This document shows positions 16,120-24,373 of a stretch of 45,743 nt of DNA, in pieces. The translations under genes and the position numbers were made by a program. Positions within the stretch are counted from its first letter, which is position 1, and each line of letters opens with the position of its first letter. This DNA comes from JAGXOF01 sp046545575 (GTDB taxonomy: Bacteria; Chloroflexota; Dehalococcoidia; SZUA-161; SpSt-899): the NCBI GenBank assembly GCA_046545575.1, contig JBKGZM010000009.1:1-45743 (forward strand), written 5' to 3'. The notes beneath the pieces are model-generated. The model saw nothing but the letters and a program-made list of their open reading frames with translations. It did no database searches and had not been told where the DNA came from.

Positions 16120-17435
16120 GAGGGGTACCGTTCTCCCTGGATGTTTCTGACTTCCTCGATCACTTCTGCTACCAGGAATACAGACCCTGTGGCGCAGATG
16201 AGGTCGTGTTTTCCCGCCTGGGAAAGCGCCCCGGAAACTGCGCTTGAGATATCCTCCATCGCATGAGCCTCCACCCCGCGTTCACGGAACGCCATAGCCA
16301 GGTCCGCCGAGGGGCTGGCGCGGGGGTGGTGGGCGGTGGCGGTGATAACATGGTCGAAGAACGGCGCCAGCTCTTTTATCATTGAAGATGAATCCTTGTC
16401 GCCGGATGTTCCCATGATAAGGATTGACCGGTCGAAGCTGAAGTTCTTACGGAGTGCCTCCGTTAGCTTTCGGGCGGAGTCGCCATTGTGCGCCGCATCA
16501 ACGATAAATACAGGCTCCTTCTTGAGTATTTCCATCCTGCCTGACCATCGCACGCTGGCCAGTCCGGAGACTATGTGTTCATGATTTATGTCAAGAACCT
16601 CCAGCGCGGTGGCCGCGGTACAGGCATTCTGCAGTTGCACTTCCCCGATGAGGGGGATAGTGACCTCGTACTCGCCCTTTTGTCCCCTTATTGCCAGGGG
16701 GTGGCCGGAGGCGGTGAGCGCCTTTGGCGTCCAGGTAATGTCTTCCCCAATGGTGATAAGCCTTGCACCTTTCTCCCGACACACCGCACGGAGCACCTCG
16801 CTGGCCTCGGGAACCTGGGGTGCGCTGACCACTGGCACGCCCGGCTTGATGATTCCTGCCTTCTCCTTTGTTATCTCAGGAATAGTCCCGCCGAGAAAGG
16901 CGGTGTGGTCCAGACTTATGGAAGTGATGACGCAGACGTCCGGCTGGCACACGTTTGTGGCATCGAGGCGGCCTCCTAGTCCGGTTTCCAGCACCTGAAA
17001 GCCCGCAGCCTGTTCTTGGAAATAGTAAAAACCCAGGGTGGTCAGAATCTCGAAAGTGCTCAGTTCCCCGTACTGGCCCCTGTGCGTTTCCTCGACTGCG
17101 GGTTTTATCGCGGACACGAGATCGGCGAAATCATGCTCACTGATGAGTTCGTTCCCGATCCTGATCCGCTCTCGCATGGTGTGGAGGTGGGGGGAGGTGT
17201 AGAGTCCGGTGCGGAACCCGGCGTCGCTGAGGGCCGAGGCGATCATCGCTGCTGTGCTGCCCTTCCCCTTCGATCCGGCGATGTGGACGGTTTGTCTCTT
17301 CAAATGAGGCGAACCCAGTCGCTGGAGGAGCAGGCCCATCCGCCGCAGGTCGAATCGGGAGGCATGCCCGAATCCCGGCCAGCGCTCGTAGTCGGCGAAA
17401 CTTAAGACAAAGTCCAGGGCTTCCGCGTAGTTCAT
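16116..17435 (-). CDS. folC: Folylpolyglutamate synthase / dihydrofolate synthase
   Basis: Adds glutamate to (dihydro)folate; Mur-ligase superfamily. The 439-residue protein has the ATP-binding GSKGKGST near residue 50, RIRIGNELISE, the omega-loop region TTLGFYYF, GLGGRLDATN, SISLDHTAFLG and the C-terminal domain with VDAAHNGDS. ATG 17435 was chosen because an extended -10 promoter occupies 17452-17460; the longer in-frame start at 17498 would be upstream of it. Divergent from argF. Confidence 0.93.
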   Translation of the reverse strand: MNYAEALDFVLSFADYERWPGFGHASRFDLRRMGLLLQRLGSPHLKRQTVHIAGSKGKGSTAAMIASALSDAGFRTGLYTSPHLHTMRERIRIGNELISEHDFADLVSAIKPAVEETHRGQYGELSTFEILTTLGFYYFQEQAAGFQVLETGLGGRLDATNVCQPDVCVITSISLDHTAFLGGTIPEITKEKAGIIKPGVPVVSAPQVPEASEVLRAVCREKGARLITIGEDITWTPKALTASGHPLAIRGQKGEYEVTIPLIGEVQLQNACTAATALEVLDINHEHIVSGLASVRWSGRMEILKKEPVFIVDAAHNGDSARKLTEALRKNFSFDRSILIMGTSGDKDSSSMIKELAPFFDHVITATAHHPRASPSADLAMAFRERGVEAHAMEDISSAVSGALSQAGKHDLICATGSVFLVAEVIEEVRNIQGERYPS

Positions 17436-17451
17436 GTGTAGCTCAGAGGCT

Positions 17452-17460
17452 ATTATATCA
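17452..17460 (-). promoter_or_regulatory. Extended -10 promoter for folC
   Basis: Minus-strand TGATATAAT (TATAAT at 17452-17457), 16 bases before the ATG, so the folC leader would be about 10 bases. Confidence 0.55.
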
Positions 17461-17491
17461 TACTGAGGACGTAGTTTAATGCAAAATGGAC

Positions 17492-17521
17492 TTGCCATAA
17501 TGAATCTTTGTGGCTTATACT
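17492..17521 (+). promoter_or_regulatory. argF promoter
   Basis: TTGCCA (17492-17497) and TATACT (17516-17521), 18-base spacing. The -10 overlaps the first codons of the longest argF reading frame; 9 bases after it is an in-frame GTG (17531), pointing to a leaderless start there. Confidence 0.5.
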
Positions 17522-18448
17522 AAATTCACTGTGAAAGGAAAAGATTTACTCTCGGTTGCTGATTTTAGTCGTGAGGATCTGATGCGCGTCCTGCAGGGTG
17601 CGGAGGAGATGAAGCGAAAAGGGCTCGATCCGCTGCTTGAAGGACAGACGCTGGCCATGATATTCGAGAAGCCCTCGCTTCGAACGCGGGTTAGCTTCGA
17701 TGTGGCGATGCACCAGCTTGGCGGACATGCCATCTATCTTCCCGGGGATGAGGTGGGGCTGGGAAAGAGGGAACCGATGGCGGACATGTCGCGTGTGCTG
17801 AGTCGTTATGTCAACCTCGTCATGGCGCGGACATTTGCCCACAGCACTGTGGAGTCGCTAGCCCAGCATGCCCCTGTGCCCGTTATCAATGGCCTTTCCG
17901 ACCTTGAACATCCATGCCAGGCCATCTCCGACCTGCTGACCATTTATGAAAAAAAGGGGACACTTAAAGGTCTGACATTGGCCTATGTTGGAGATGGGAA
18001 CAACGTGGCGGCAAGCCTCCTCCTCGCATGCGCCCTGGCAGGTATTACCTTCAGACTTGCCTCTCCCCAGGGATACGAGCTCTCGGATGAGATCATGAGA
18101 AAGGGGAAGGATTTGGCTGCGTCAAACGGAGCACAGGTTGTCTCCGACGATAGCCCTGAGGCAGCAGTTGACGGTGCGGATGTGGTCTACACCGACGTAT
18201 GGACGAGCATGGGTGTGGAGTCCGAGCGTGAACAGCGGCGGAGCGATTTCGCCGATTACCAGGTCACTCAGGAGCTTCTGGGAAAGGCAAGTCGTGATGC
18301 GATCCTCATGCACCCCATGCCTGTACACCATGGCGAGGAACTCGCTGATGGGCTCATCGACAGTCCGCAATCCGTCCTTATCGACCAGGCCGAGAACAGG
18401 CTCCATGCGCAAAAGGCGATCCTGGTTGCGTTGGCCAGGGGCTTTTGA
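17510..18448 (+). CDS. argF: Ornithine carbamoyltransferase homologue (HCLP motif changed to HPMP)
   Basis: Carbamoyltransferase expected to make citrulline from ornithine and carbamoyl phosphate. Carbamoyl-phosphate motif KPSLRTR, HPCQAISDLLT, and the ornithine-loop motif DVWTSMG are present; length (312) is normal. The OTC hallmark HCLP reads H268-P269-M270-P271 followed by VHHGEE, so the Cys that contacts the ornithine side chain is missing; aspartate carbamoyltransferase has HPLP here, but the remainder is OTC-like. The listed start is a GTG without RBS; the overlapping promoter favours GTG 17531 instead, giving MKGKDLLSVADFS. Other arg genes are not in the window. Confidence 0.85.
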   Translation: MAYTKFTVKGKDLLSVADFSREDLMRVLQGAEEMKRKGLDPLLEGQTLAMIFEKPSLRTRVSFDVAMHQLGGHAIYLPGDEVGLGKREPMADMSRVLSRYVNLVMARTFAHSTVESLAQHAPVPVINGLSDLEHPCQAISDLLTIYEKKGTLKGLTLAYVGDGNNVAASLLLACALAGITFRLASPQGYELSDEIMRKGKDLAASNGAQVVSDDSPEAAVDGADVVYTDVWTSMGVESEREQRRSDFADYQVTQELLGKASRDAILMHPMPVHHGEELADGLIDSPQSVLIDQAENRLHAQKAILVALARGF

Positions 18449-18471
18449 AGCGCGAGCATTGAGGGATTAGA

Positions 18472-18502
18472 ATGCAGGGCAGGCCGCTGGCCTGCCCTGC
18501 AT
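18472..18502. terminator. Stem-loop between convergent argF and etfA
   Basis: A perfect 14-bp inverted repeat (18472-18485, 18489-18502) with a GCT loop. There is no clear T-run on either side, so efficient intrinsic termination is uncertain, but the position between convergent stops fits. Confidence 0.6.
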
Positions 18503-18531
18503 CGATTTCCAGACTTCTCGGGTCGGCGTTT

Positions 18532-19530
18532 CTATTTAGAGGCGAGTTCCTTGCACTTCTCGACAAATGCGGGCAATACCTTCTTGTAATCGCCGACAAC
18601 GCCGTAGTGGGCGATCCCAAATATGTTGGCTTCAGGGTCCTTGTTGATGGCGATGATGTTCTTGGATCCCGACATCCCTGCTTGATGCTGGCTGGACCCG
18701 GAAAGGGCCACGCCTATGTACAGGTTTGGTGATACGAGCTTACCGGTCAGGCCCACCTGGCAGTGGTCAGGTACCCAGCCGGAGTCGCAGGGCGGCCTGG
18801 TAGCGCCTACAGCGCCGTTGAACATATTGGCCAAGTCGTAGAGCTGCTGAAAGGCATCGGCGCTGCCCATGCCTCTGCCACCGCAGACCACGAGTTCAGC
18901 ATCTTCGAGTTTGATGCCTTCTACCTCTTCCTTGACCTTATCGACGAACTTGGCCCTTACAATGCTCTCGTCGATCCCGGGATCGAAGGGAGTGACCTCT
19001 CCGCTTCGGGAGGAGTCAGGTTGTGCGGGCTCCATGGTCTTGGCCCTGATCGCTGCTATCTGCGGGTGGGTTTGACTGACATAGACAGCCAGAGCGTTAC
19101 CGCCATAGACTGGCTTGGTCTTCCGCAGAAGCTTTGAATCGGAATCAATGGCCAGGTCGACGCAGTCCATGGTCGCTCCCGTGCCGAGTCTGAAAGCCAG
19201 CCTCGGTGCTATGTCGCGCCCCATGGGAGTATGTCCTAAGAGCAACACCTCTGGGGCAACGTCGTTGACGAGCTTTTCCATGGCTGTCACATAGGAATCC
19301 GTTAGATAATTCTTGAACAAAGGGTTGTCGATGGTATAAACCTTGTTCGCTCCGAGTGCGGCGACCTCATTGGGGATATCCCCGAGTTCGCTGCCGATCA
19401 GCGCGGCGGAGAGATCCTGTCCTAGATCATCTGCGAGCTTCCTGCCGATGCCCGCGAGTTCGGCGGTTATGGGGCTAAGCTGTCCCTCTTCAACCTCCCC
19501 GACAATCAGAACGCCATTATTATCAGCCAT
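18532..19530 (-). CDS. etfA: Electron transfer flavoprotein subunit alpha
   Basis: FAD-binding subunit of the ETF heterodimer, which carries electrons between acyl-CoA dehydrogenases (or similar) and quinone or ferredoxin-linked acceptors. The 332 residues contain an N-terminal alpha/beta domain and the C-terminal FAD domain with ALSGSSQHQAGM, NIIAINKDPEANIF and AHYGVVGDY. No N-terminal ferredoxin domain is fused. RBS AGGAGG is 7 bases before the ATG. It lies 68 bases after etfB. The pair stands alone, without bcd or FixCX genes. Confidence 0.95.
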   Translation of the reverse strand: MADNNGVLIVGEVEEGQLSPITAELAGIGRKLADDLGQDLSAALIGSELGDIPNEVAALGANKVYTIDNPLFKNYLTDSYVTAMEKLVNDVAPEVLLLGHTPMGRDIAPRLAFRLGTGATMDCVDLAIDSDSKLLRKTKPVYGGNALAVYVSQTHPQIAAIRAKTMEPAQPDSSRSGEVTPFDPGIDESIVRAKFVDKVKEEVEGIKLEDAELVVCGGRGMGSADAFQQLYDLANMFNGAVGATRPPCDSGWVPDHCQVGLTGKLVSPNLYIGVALSGSSQHQAGMSGSKNIIAINKDPEANIFGIAHYGVVGDYKKVLPAFVEKCKELASK

Positions 19531-19598
19531 TTGTTTACCTCCTAATCAGTTTGTAGAGTTCCTTTCATTATCCTATGATTCTAGCAAGCCCTACGGAG

Positions 19599-20378
19599 TT
19601 AGATAACCTTGATCTCCCTGAGCTTGGCGGCTAGGCTGGTTCCTGCTTCCTCTGGGGAGTCGGCCTCTATAAATTCGCACTTGCCCTCATGAACCGGGAT
19701 GTATAGTTCCAGGATCTGGTTCTTGGCTTCAGCAGGGCTCACATCCTGGGAACTCCAGTACGTTAGTGGCTTCTTCTTTGCTCCCATGATCCCTTTGAGG
19801 GTAGCGTATCGCGGTTCTCCGACCTCGCTACTGATGGTGAGTAGGGCAGGAAATCCGATCTCCAGAACCTCACGGCCATCTGCGACCACTCTCTCTACCG
19901 TGGCCTTGCCGTCGCCGGCTTCGATTTTCCCGACGGTGGTTACGCTGGGAATACCGAGCAGCTCGGCGATGCCGGAGCCTACCTGGCCTGCATCCCAGTC
20001 ACCCTCTTGCCGTCCGGTTAGGATAAGATCGTATTCTCCGATCTTCTTGATGGCTTCGGCCAGGGCGTAGGCAGTCGCGTAGCTATCGGCATCGTTGAAG
20101 GCGGGATCGTTCAGGAGATATCCTTCATCGCCTCCCATGGCCAGGCAGTGCATGACAACCTCTCGCGCGGAGTCTCCCCCCAGGCTTAACACACTGACCT
20201 TGCCGCCATGGGCGTCCTTCAGCTTCATCGCCGCTTCCATGGCATTGGCATCATAGTCGCTGATGACCATGGACCTGTCCTTCGGGGGAACTGCTCGCTT
20301 CGCGTCGGAATCGATCTTAAAGGCGGCGGCGGGTGTCTCGGGGTCGATTATCTGTTTCGCGCAAACAATTATGTTCAT
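19599..20378 (-). CDS. etfB: Electron transfer flavoprotein subunit beta
   Basis: AMP/FAD-binding beta subunit partner of EtfA. The 259 residues show the N-terminal IIVCAKQIIDPETP, the nucleotide-binding GRQEGDWDAGQVG and the recognition-loop region PRYATLKGIMGAKKKP. GAGGAGG precedes the ATG by 7 bases. First gene of the etfBA operon. Whether this ETF is bifurcating depends on a second flavin site and cannot be told by eye. Confidence 0.95.
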   Translation of the reverse strand: MNIIVCAKQIIDPETPAAAFKIDSDAKRAVPPKDRSMVISDYDANAMEAAMKLKDAHGGKVSVLSLGGDSAREVVMHCLAMGGDEGYLLNDPAFNDADSYATAYALAEAIKKIGEYDLILTGRQEGDWDAGQVGSGIAELLGIPSVTTVGKIEAGDGKATVERVVADGREVLEIGFPALLTISSEVGEPRYATLKGIMGAKKKPLTYWSSQDVSPAEAKNQILELYIPVHEGKCEFIEADSPEEAGTSLAAKLREIKVI

Positions 20379-20459
20379 AGCTTACCTCCTCTATTTATTA
20401 CCGCACTTACAGGGTTATATAGCCGTTACCTCAAAATTCAGGGGGAGAACCCGAGACTA

Positions 20460-20488
20460 AATCTATCATAGCTGCAATATGGTGTCAA
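20460..20488 (-). promoter_or_regulatory. etfBA promoter
   Basis: Minus-strand TTGACA (20483-20488) and TAGATT (20460-20465) with 17-base spacing and an upstream TGA (extended -10). Predicted leader about 75 bases. Confidence 0.6.
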
Positions 20489-20573
20489 GTTAGCTCTTCG
20501 TAGCTTTGTGGCGAGCAAAATGAGCGGGAAATGCCCGTGTGGCCAGGGACCAACACCTTATCGGGATCTGCTC

Positions 20574-20603
20574 TTGACATTCGTTCATCTGATGGAGTAT
20601 TTT
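20574..20603 (+). promoter_or_regulatory. Promoter of the FMN-binding gene
   Basis: TTGACA (20574-20579) and TATTTT (20598-20603), 18-base spacing, 35 bases upstream of the ATG at 20639. Confidence 0.55.
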
Positions 20604-20638
20604 GAAACCAATCATCACAACGATGGGAGAAGAGAAGA

Positions 20639-21016
20639 ATGGCGAAGTTGCCGGAGAAGGCAAGCAAAGCCTGGGATGATAGACAAGGGCCGATCGTCCT
20701 CGCCACCGTGGATGAAAATGGGGTTCCCAACGCCGTTTACGCAGGCGCTGTGAGCAAATATGATGAAGAGACGATCGTGATTGCTGATAATTATTTCGAC
20801 AAGACGCGGGAGAATATCCTATCGGGGAGCAAAGCCTCCGTCCTTTTTATGACGAACGAAATCAGGTCCTTTCAGCTCAAGGGAACGATTACATATCACT
20901 GGGACGGCGAGCTTTTTGACCACATGAGAAAGTGGAATCCGGAAGGCTTCCCGGGCCGCGCTGCGGCAGCCCTGAAGGTAGAAGAGGTGTATTCGGGGGC
21001 TGAAAGGTTGGTGTAG
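20639..21016 (+). CDS. Pyridoxamine 5'-phosphate oxidase family (FMN-binding split-barrel) protein
   Basis: A 125-residue single-domain split barrel. The pattern GPIVLATVDENGVPNAVYAG (first strands) and later ENILSGSKASVLF, then FQLKGTITYH is that of PNPOx-like flavin-binding proteins. These range from true oxidases to F420- or FMN-dependent reductases and heme-degrading enzymes, so the substrate is unknown. A purine-rich GGGAGAAGAGAAG precedes the ATG. Confidence 0.83.
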   Translation: MAKLPEKASKAWDDRQGPIVLATVDENGVPNAVYAGAVSKYDEETIVIADNYFDKTRENILSGSKASVLFMTNEIRSFQLKGTITYHWDGELFDHMRKWNPEGFPGRAAAALKVEEVYSGAERLV

Positions 21017-21052
21017 GCGTGACAAACAACCGAATAAGAAAGGAGATGTTTT

Positions 21053-21598
21053 ATGCACTACAAAAGAAACCTGCCAATGCTAATAGCTCTTTTCTTCGCA
21101 GCGGTGATTCTGGGGCTATCTTGCCACCTAGGATTGTCTGCCTTTAGCTGGGTAATCTATGTCTCTTTTGTAACAGTGGGGCTCTTCATCATCTATTTTT
21201 TCATTACTCAACTTGTAGCCCGCTTGAGGCAGTCTATTTGGCCCATGCTGGTAACCAACGCTGTGCTCGTTTACCTAGGGTTACTAATTATTTCTACATC
21301 CAAATACAAGGGCCTGATAGAGAAAGTTGAGTGGGACATTGGAATGGTAGCTCTAGGGGGGGCTGTCGTTGCCTTTGGATTCGGACTCCATACACAGAGC
21401 GTACGTAAAGAAGAAAGACCAGACAGCAGTGAAAATGAGATGTCAGAATTGACATCACGCATACAGGGACTAAGCAAGAAGCTGGATGAGCTTGAAGATG
21501 TCGCTGACGGTCTAATCACCAAATGCCAGCGGGTAGACGAAAAAATCACACCAACTGCCAAGAAAGAAGATGGTGAGGGGAAAGATGTTTCGGCTTAG
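21053..21598 (+). CDS. Hypothetical membrane protein with C-terminal coiled coil
   Basis: A 181-residue protein I do not recognise. Four hydrophobic segments lie at about 8-28, 31-52, 62-82 and 95-112, followed by a charged cytoplasmic tail (about 115-181) with heptad-like Leu/Ile spacing (MSELTSRIQGLSKKLDELED) suggesting a coiled coil. RBS AAGGAG is 7 bases before the ATG. It follows the FMN-binding gene by 36 bases and may be co-transcribed. Confidence 0.75.
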   Translation: MHYKRNLPMLIALFFAAVILGLSCHLGLSAFSWVIYVSFVTVGLFIIYFFITQLVARLRQSIWPMLVTNAVLVYLGLLIISTSKYKGLIEKVEWDIGMVALGGAVVAFGFGLHTQSVRKEERPDSSENEMSELTSRIQGLSKKLDELEDVADGLITKCQRVDEKITPTAKKEDGEGKDVSA

Positions 21599-21715
21599 AG
21601 AACCGATCACCGCATCACCACTAGGGATATAACCTTGAACAACAACACCACGGCTTGAATCCTCATCATCCGTCAGATTAGCCCTGAATCTGCGAACTCA
21701 GCGAGAAGAACGCAG

Positions 21716-21745
21716 TTGACACACTGTATACATCATGATACAGTG
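21716..21745 (+). promoter_or_regulatory. Promoter with overlapping operator-like palindrome
   Basis: Perfect -35 TTGACA (21716-21721) and TACAGT (21739-21744) with TGA before it, 17-base spacing. An 8+8 perfect inverted repeat CACTGTAT / ATACAGTG (21722-21729, 21738-21745, 8-base spacer) fills the spacer and -10, as expected for a repressor operator. Confidence 0.6.
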
Positions 21746-21806
21746 GCAGCAAAGGCTGAGAAACCGCCATAATTCTGGGGACCGAACGCAACAAAAGGAG
21801 GAAGGG

Positions 21807-22250
21807 ATGTTTTGCAGTAAGTGCGGCGCTGAAAACGAAGAGGGTGCTAGATTTTGCAAGCAGTGTGGCGCGCCTTTGGGCGGGGCTGAATCCCAGTCCG
21901 GATCCGGATCGCGTAGCGCAACAACAAACCTCGAGCCGAATGTGGCCGGCTTGCTGTGCTACGTATTGGGCTGGATTACCGGACTGATATTCATCCTGAT
22001 TGAGAAAGAGGACCAGTTCGTCCGCTTCCACGCTGTACAGTCCATAATGGTCTTTGGCGGTTTGACTATACTCTCGATCGTTCTGTCCGTGCTGGAGGTC
22101 ATCCCCTATATAGGGGTCCTCTTCATGGTGATACAGATACTTGTCGGCATAGCCGCTTTCATCCTCTGGGTATTCCTGATGATTAAGGCATATCAGGGCA
22201 GCAGATACAAGCTGCCCTTTACGGGTGAGCGGGCTGAGAGGTATATCTAA
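21807..22250 (+). CDS. Zinc-ribbon plus DUF4870 (Tic20-like) membrane protein
   Basis: A 147-residue protein. The N-terminal zinc ribbon has two CxxC knuckles (FCSKCGAEN and FCKQCGAPL), a Gly/Ser linker, then three hydrophobic segments of the DUF4870 type with the diagnostic LIEKEDQFVRFHAVQS. Function in the family is unknown. ATG 21807 follows AGGAGG by 6-7 bases; an upstream in-frame ATG (21735) lies inside the promoter and is rejected. Confidence 0.88.
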   Translation: MFCSKCGAENEEGARFCKQCGAPLGGAESQSGSGSRSATTNLEPNVAGLLCYVLGWITGLIFILIEKEDQFVRFHAVQSIMVFGGLTILSIVLSVLEVIPYIGVLFMVIQILVGIAAFILWVFLMIKAYQGSRYKLPFTGERAERYI

Positions 22251-22330
22251 GCCAGCGGGAACCCCCAAAATACAAATCTTTCCCGGCCGACTACTCCTCT
22301 CGCTAGTTCCTGAGCTTCATCGGAATCAAG

Positions 22331-22359
22331 TTTAACCTTGTGGCAAATTGCAGTATACT
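22331..22359 (+). promoter_or_regulatory. Possible promoter for the gene at 22412
   Basis: TATACT (22354-22359) with a weak TTTAAC (22331-22336) at 17-base spacing. Confidence 0.4.
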
Positions 22360-22411
22360 TGTGATAGCATGAAGTGCGGCAGAAATTCACGATTTGTGAG
22401 GGTGATAAAAA

Positions 22412-23179
22412 ATGAGTAAATTCATCAAGGCTCTGGAGGAACTATCCCGGGGCAATGCCCGGCCACTGGGTTTCAGCGGAAGGGCGAGCGCGAGGCAGGC
22501 ACCAATGATGCTTGTCGCTCAACTGACTCAGGCTGATGCCGAGATGGCAAAGTCGGCTGTCTCCGCAAAAGCCGATGCCCTGCTCTTCATGGTGAAGGAC
22601 GCGGGTGATATCGACGCTCTGTCATCGATTTCCCCGTCGATTGAAGTCCCCTGGGGTGTGCGAACATCGATAGCGGACGCAGAGCAAATCAACAAGCTCC
22701 CCGGGCTGGGCTGTGACTATCTTGTGTTTAACTGGGAACTGCCTGCACGGTGTATCGGCGACGAAAAGCTGGGCAGAATACTCGAGGTGGAGGCGTCGCT
22801 GGATAACACCTCGGCTAGGGCCATCGGACAACTTTCGCTGGTTGATGCAATATGTATCGCCGGTGAAGGCAAGTCGAAAGCGGTAACCGTGAAGGATCTG
22901 GCGAACTATCGGAGGATGACAGGATTCGCGGGCATGTCAGCCCTGGCCTCTGTCCCTGCAAGCGTTGAGGACCTGGGGGTGCTGCTGGAGGCGGGGGTGA
23001 GGGCTGTCGTAGCTGATGTTAGCGCAGGGCGACCAGCGGAAACGCTTACGGAAGTGCGGGAGGCTATAGATAAGCTCCCTCTCTCAAGGCCCGGATCGAG
23101 ACGGGGGATCAGCGCTACCGTGCCGATGATGTCTTCAGTAGCCGGCGAGGAAGAGGAAGAAGAGGAGGAAGACATTTAG
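22412..23179 (+). CDS. Hypothetical beta/alpha-barrel-like protein with acidic tail
   Basis: A 255-residue protein not assigned to a known family. Alternating hydrophobic strands and helices (MMLVAQL, ADALLFMV, EVPWGVR, CDYLVFNW, GRILEVEA, DAICIAG, MSALASV, RAVVADV) give about eight beta/alpha units, suggestive of a TIM barrel; this is inference from pattern alone. It ends in an unusual run of eight Glu followed by Asp-Ile. No signal peptide or membrane segment. GAGGGTG lies upstream of the ATG. It appears monocistronic. Confidence 0.75.
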   Translation: MSKFIKALEELSRGNARPLGFSGRASARQAPMMLVAQLTQADAEMAKSAVSAKADALLFMVKDAGDIDALSSISPSIEVPWGVRTSIADAEQINKLPGLGCDYLVFNWELPARCIGDEKLGRILEVEASLDNTSARAIGQLSLVDAICIAGEGKSKAVTVKDLANYRRMTGFAGMSALASVPASVEDLGVLLEAGVRAVVADVSAGRPAETLTEVREAIDKLPLSRPGSRRGISATVPMMSSVAGEEEEEEEEDI

Positions 23180-23645
23180 CCAGGCATAAAGGGGAGAAGC
23201 AAAAAACGTTGGATCCTGCCAAATCGGTATAAATTCCCAAAAGTACTGCCCCTGGGAACCATATCGCCCATCATCTCAATTGCCCCATCTGGTACAATGT
23301 TGTTCCATAGTCTACCCTTCGCCTTCCAGTGGAACCCATAATAGGGCATGAGATGTAAAAAAGTTATAAAGTCAGAAAGGGAATTGTAACAAAAGTATAA
23401 CATCCAGGATCCTCGTGATACTCTCAATACACGCTCGGCTGGTCAGCGCCTTTTATTTGCCTCTTCTTTGCCGATACTTTCCCTTCGCTGTTATAAATTT
23501 GTAATGTTTCTGCTCCTAATTTTATGACTCCTTAACTTCTCACCTGGTATAATGCACTAGCAATATGACATTTGCGAAGAGAGCCTCGGGCTTGTCTCAA
23601 AAAGTCCAGCGGACCGGGGGTAAATAAAATATAGGAGGATATGTC
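23180..23645. other. 466-base intergenic region
   Basis: AT-rich DNA without a supported gene. Its only clear content is the promoter at 23524-23553 and the RBS (AGGAGG at about 23634) of the next gene. A TTATAAAT motif near 23490 may be a second -10. No strong hairpin or known RNA was recognised. Confidence 0.5.
23524..23553 (+). promoter_or_regulatory. Promoter of the ferritin-like gene
   Basis: TATAAT (23548-23553) preceded by TGG (extended -10), with ATGACT (23524-23529) at 18-base spacing. The leader would be about 85 bases. Confidence 0.6.
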
Positions 23646-24167
23646 ATGAACGAAATGGAAGCGTTGAATCTTGCGTTGGAGAGAGAGCAAGGTGCTCAAA
23701 GGTTCTACAGCGATGCGGCTGAGAAGACAAGCAGCACTGAAGGGAAACGCATGTTCTCCTGGTTGGCCAGTGAGGAAGCGGGACACAGTCGGCTCCTGGA
23801 AAAGGAGATCGCAGCATTACAACAGGACGGGAAATGGCTCTCTGCAGAGGAGGCGGAATCAAGCGAAGAGATGTCAGAACCGATCCAACGCTCGGAATTA
23901 CCGTCGGAGTCTGAGGTCAAAGGCGAGGTCCAAGCACAGTCGTCAGAGTTGGAAATATTGGAGGAAGCAGTCAATTCTGAGCAGGAAGCAGCCAAGTTCT
24001 ACGCTGAGGCTGCTCGGGCTACGTCTGATCCCAACGGTAAGGCTATACTTGAGAGGCTGACCAAAATCGAGGAGGGACATCAGCTTCTGCTGGAAGAGGA
24101 ATATGATTGGATACGTAAGTCGAAGAAAATATTCCCTTTACACCGTTTCTCTCTTCCGCAAAAGTGA
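23646..24167 (+). CDS. Ferritin-like (rubrerythrin-type) diiron protein
   Basis: A 173-residue protein built from two similar helical hairpins. Each has an ExxAxxFY helix (E14-Y21 and E112-Y119) and an EExGH helix (E43/E44-H47 and E142/E143-H145), the ligand pattern of a rubrerythrin diiron site. A Glu/Ser-rich, Lys-poor linker (about 66-100) separates the halves. No rubredoxin domain is present, so it needs an external electron donor if it acts as a peroxidase. RBS AGGAGG is 6 bases before the ATG. Confidence 0.85.
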   Translation: MNEMEALNLALEREQGAQRFYSDAAEKTSSTEGKRMFSWLASEEAGHSRLLEKEIAALQQDGKWLSAEEAESSEEMSEPIQRSELPSESEVKGEVQAQSSELEILEEAVNSEQEAAKFYAEAARATSDPNGKAILERLTKIEEGHQLLLEEEYDWIRKSKKIFPLHRFSLPQK

Positions 24168-24204
24168 GAGTGGCTTGCCCAAACGCTGAGGAGGCACCTT
24201 ACAT

Positions 24205-24324
24205 GTGGAAAGTGCCCTCGCGACCGCACTTGTACTGGGAGAACTTCTCGAAATCACCCGGAAGGAGGAGTCCCTTTCAAAGATTGCTTTTCACCTAACA
24301 GAAGTCCAAAATATTCAAGGATAG
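24205..24324 (+). CDS. Possible small ORF, 39 residues
   Basis: In the 206-base gap between the ferritin-like and cupin genes, AGGAGG (24189-24194) precedes a GTG (24205) by 10 bases. The frame encodes MESALATALVLGELLEITRK and about 19 more residues, a plausibly helical peptide. An overlapping 31-codon frame starts at ATG 24203, but its Pro/Trp-rich product looks less protein-like. Nothing homologous is recognised; it may be a remnant. Confidence 0.25.
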   Translation: MESALATALVLGELLEITRKEESLSKIAFHLTEVQNIQG

Positions 24325-24373
24325 TTTTTCGCTTCCTCCCTTTTGATTCTAAACTTGCTCCAGGAGGTGTGCT

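Noticed and set aside
16588..16998. Overlapping 130-codon frames opposite folC
   Set aside because: Shadows of the folC reading frame with no supporting start signals.
20508..20753. 81-codon plus-strand frame overlapping the FMN-binding gene
   Set aside because: No RBS, overlaps the promoter at 20574-20603 and the well-supported gene at 20639; product has no family features.
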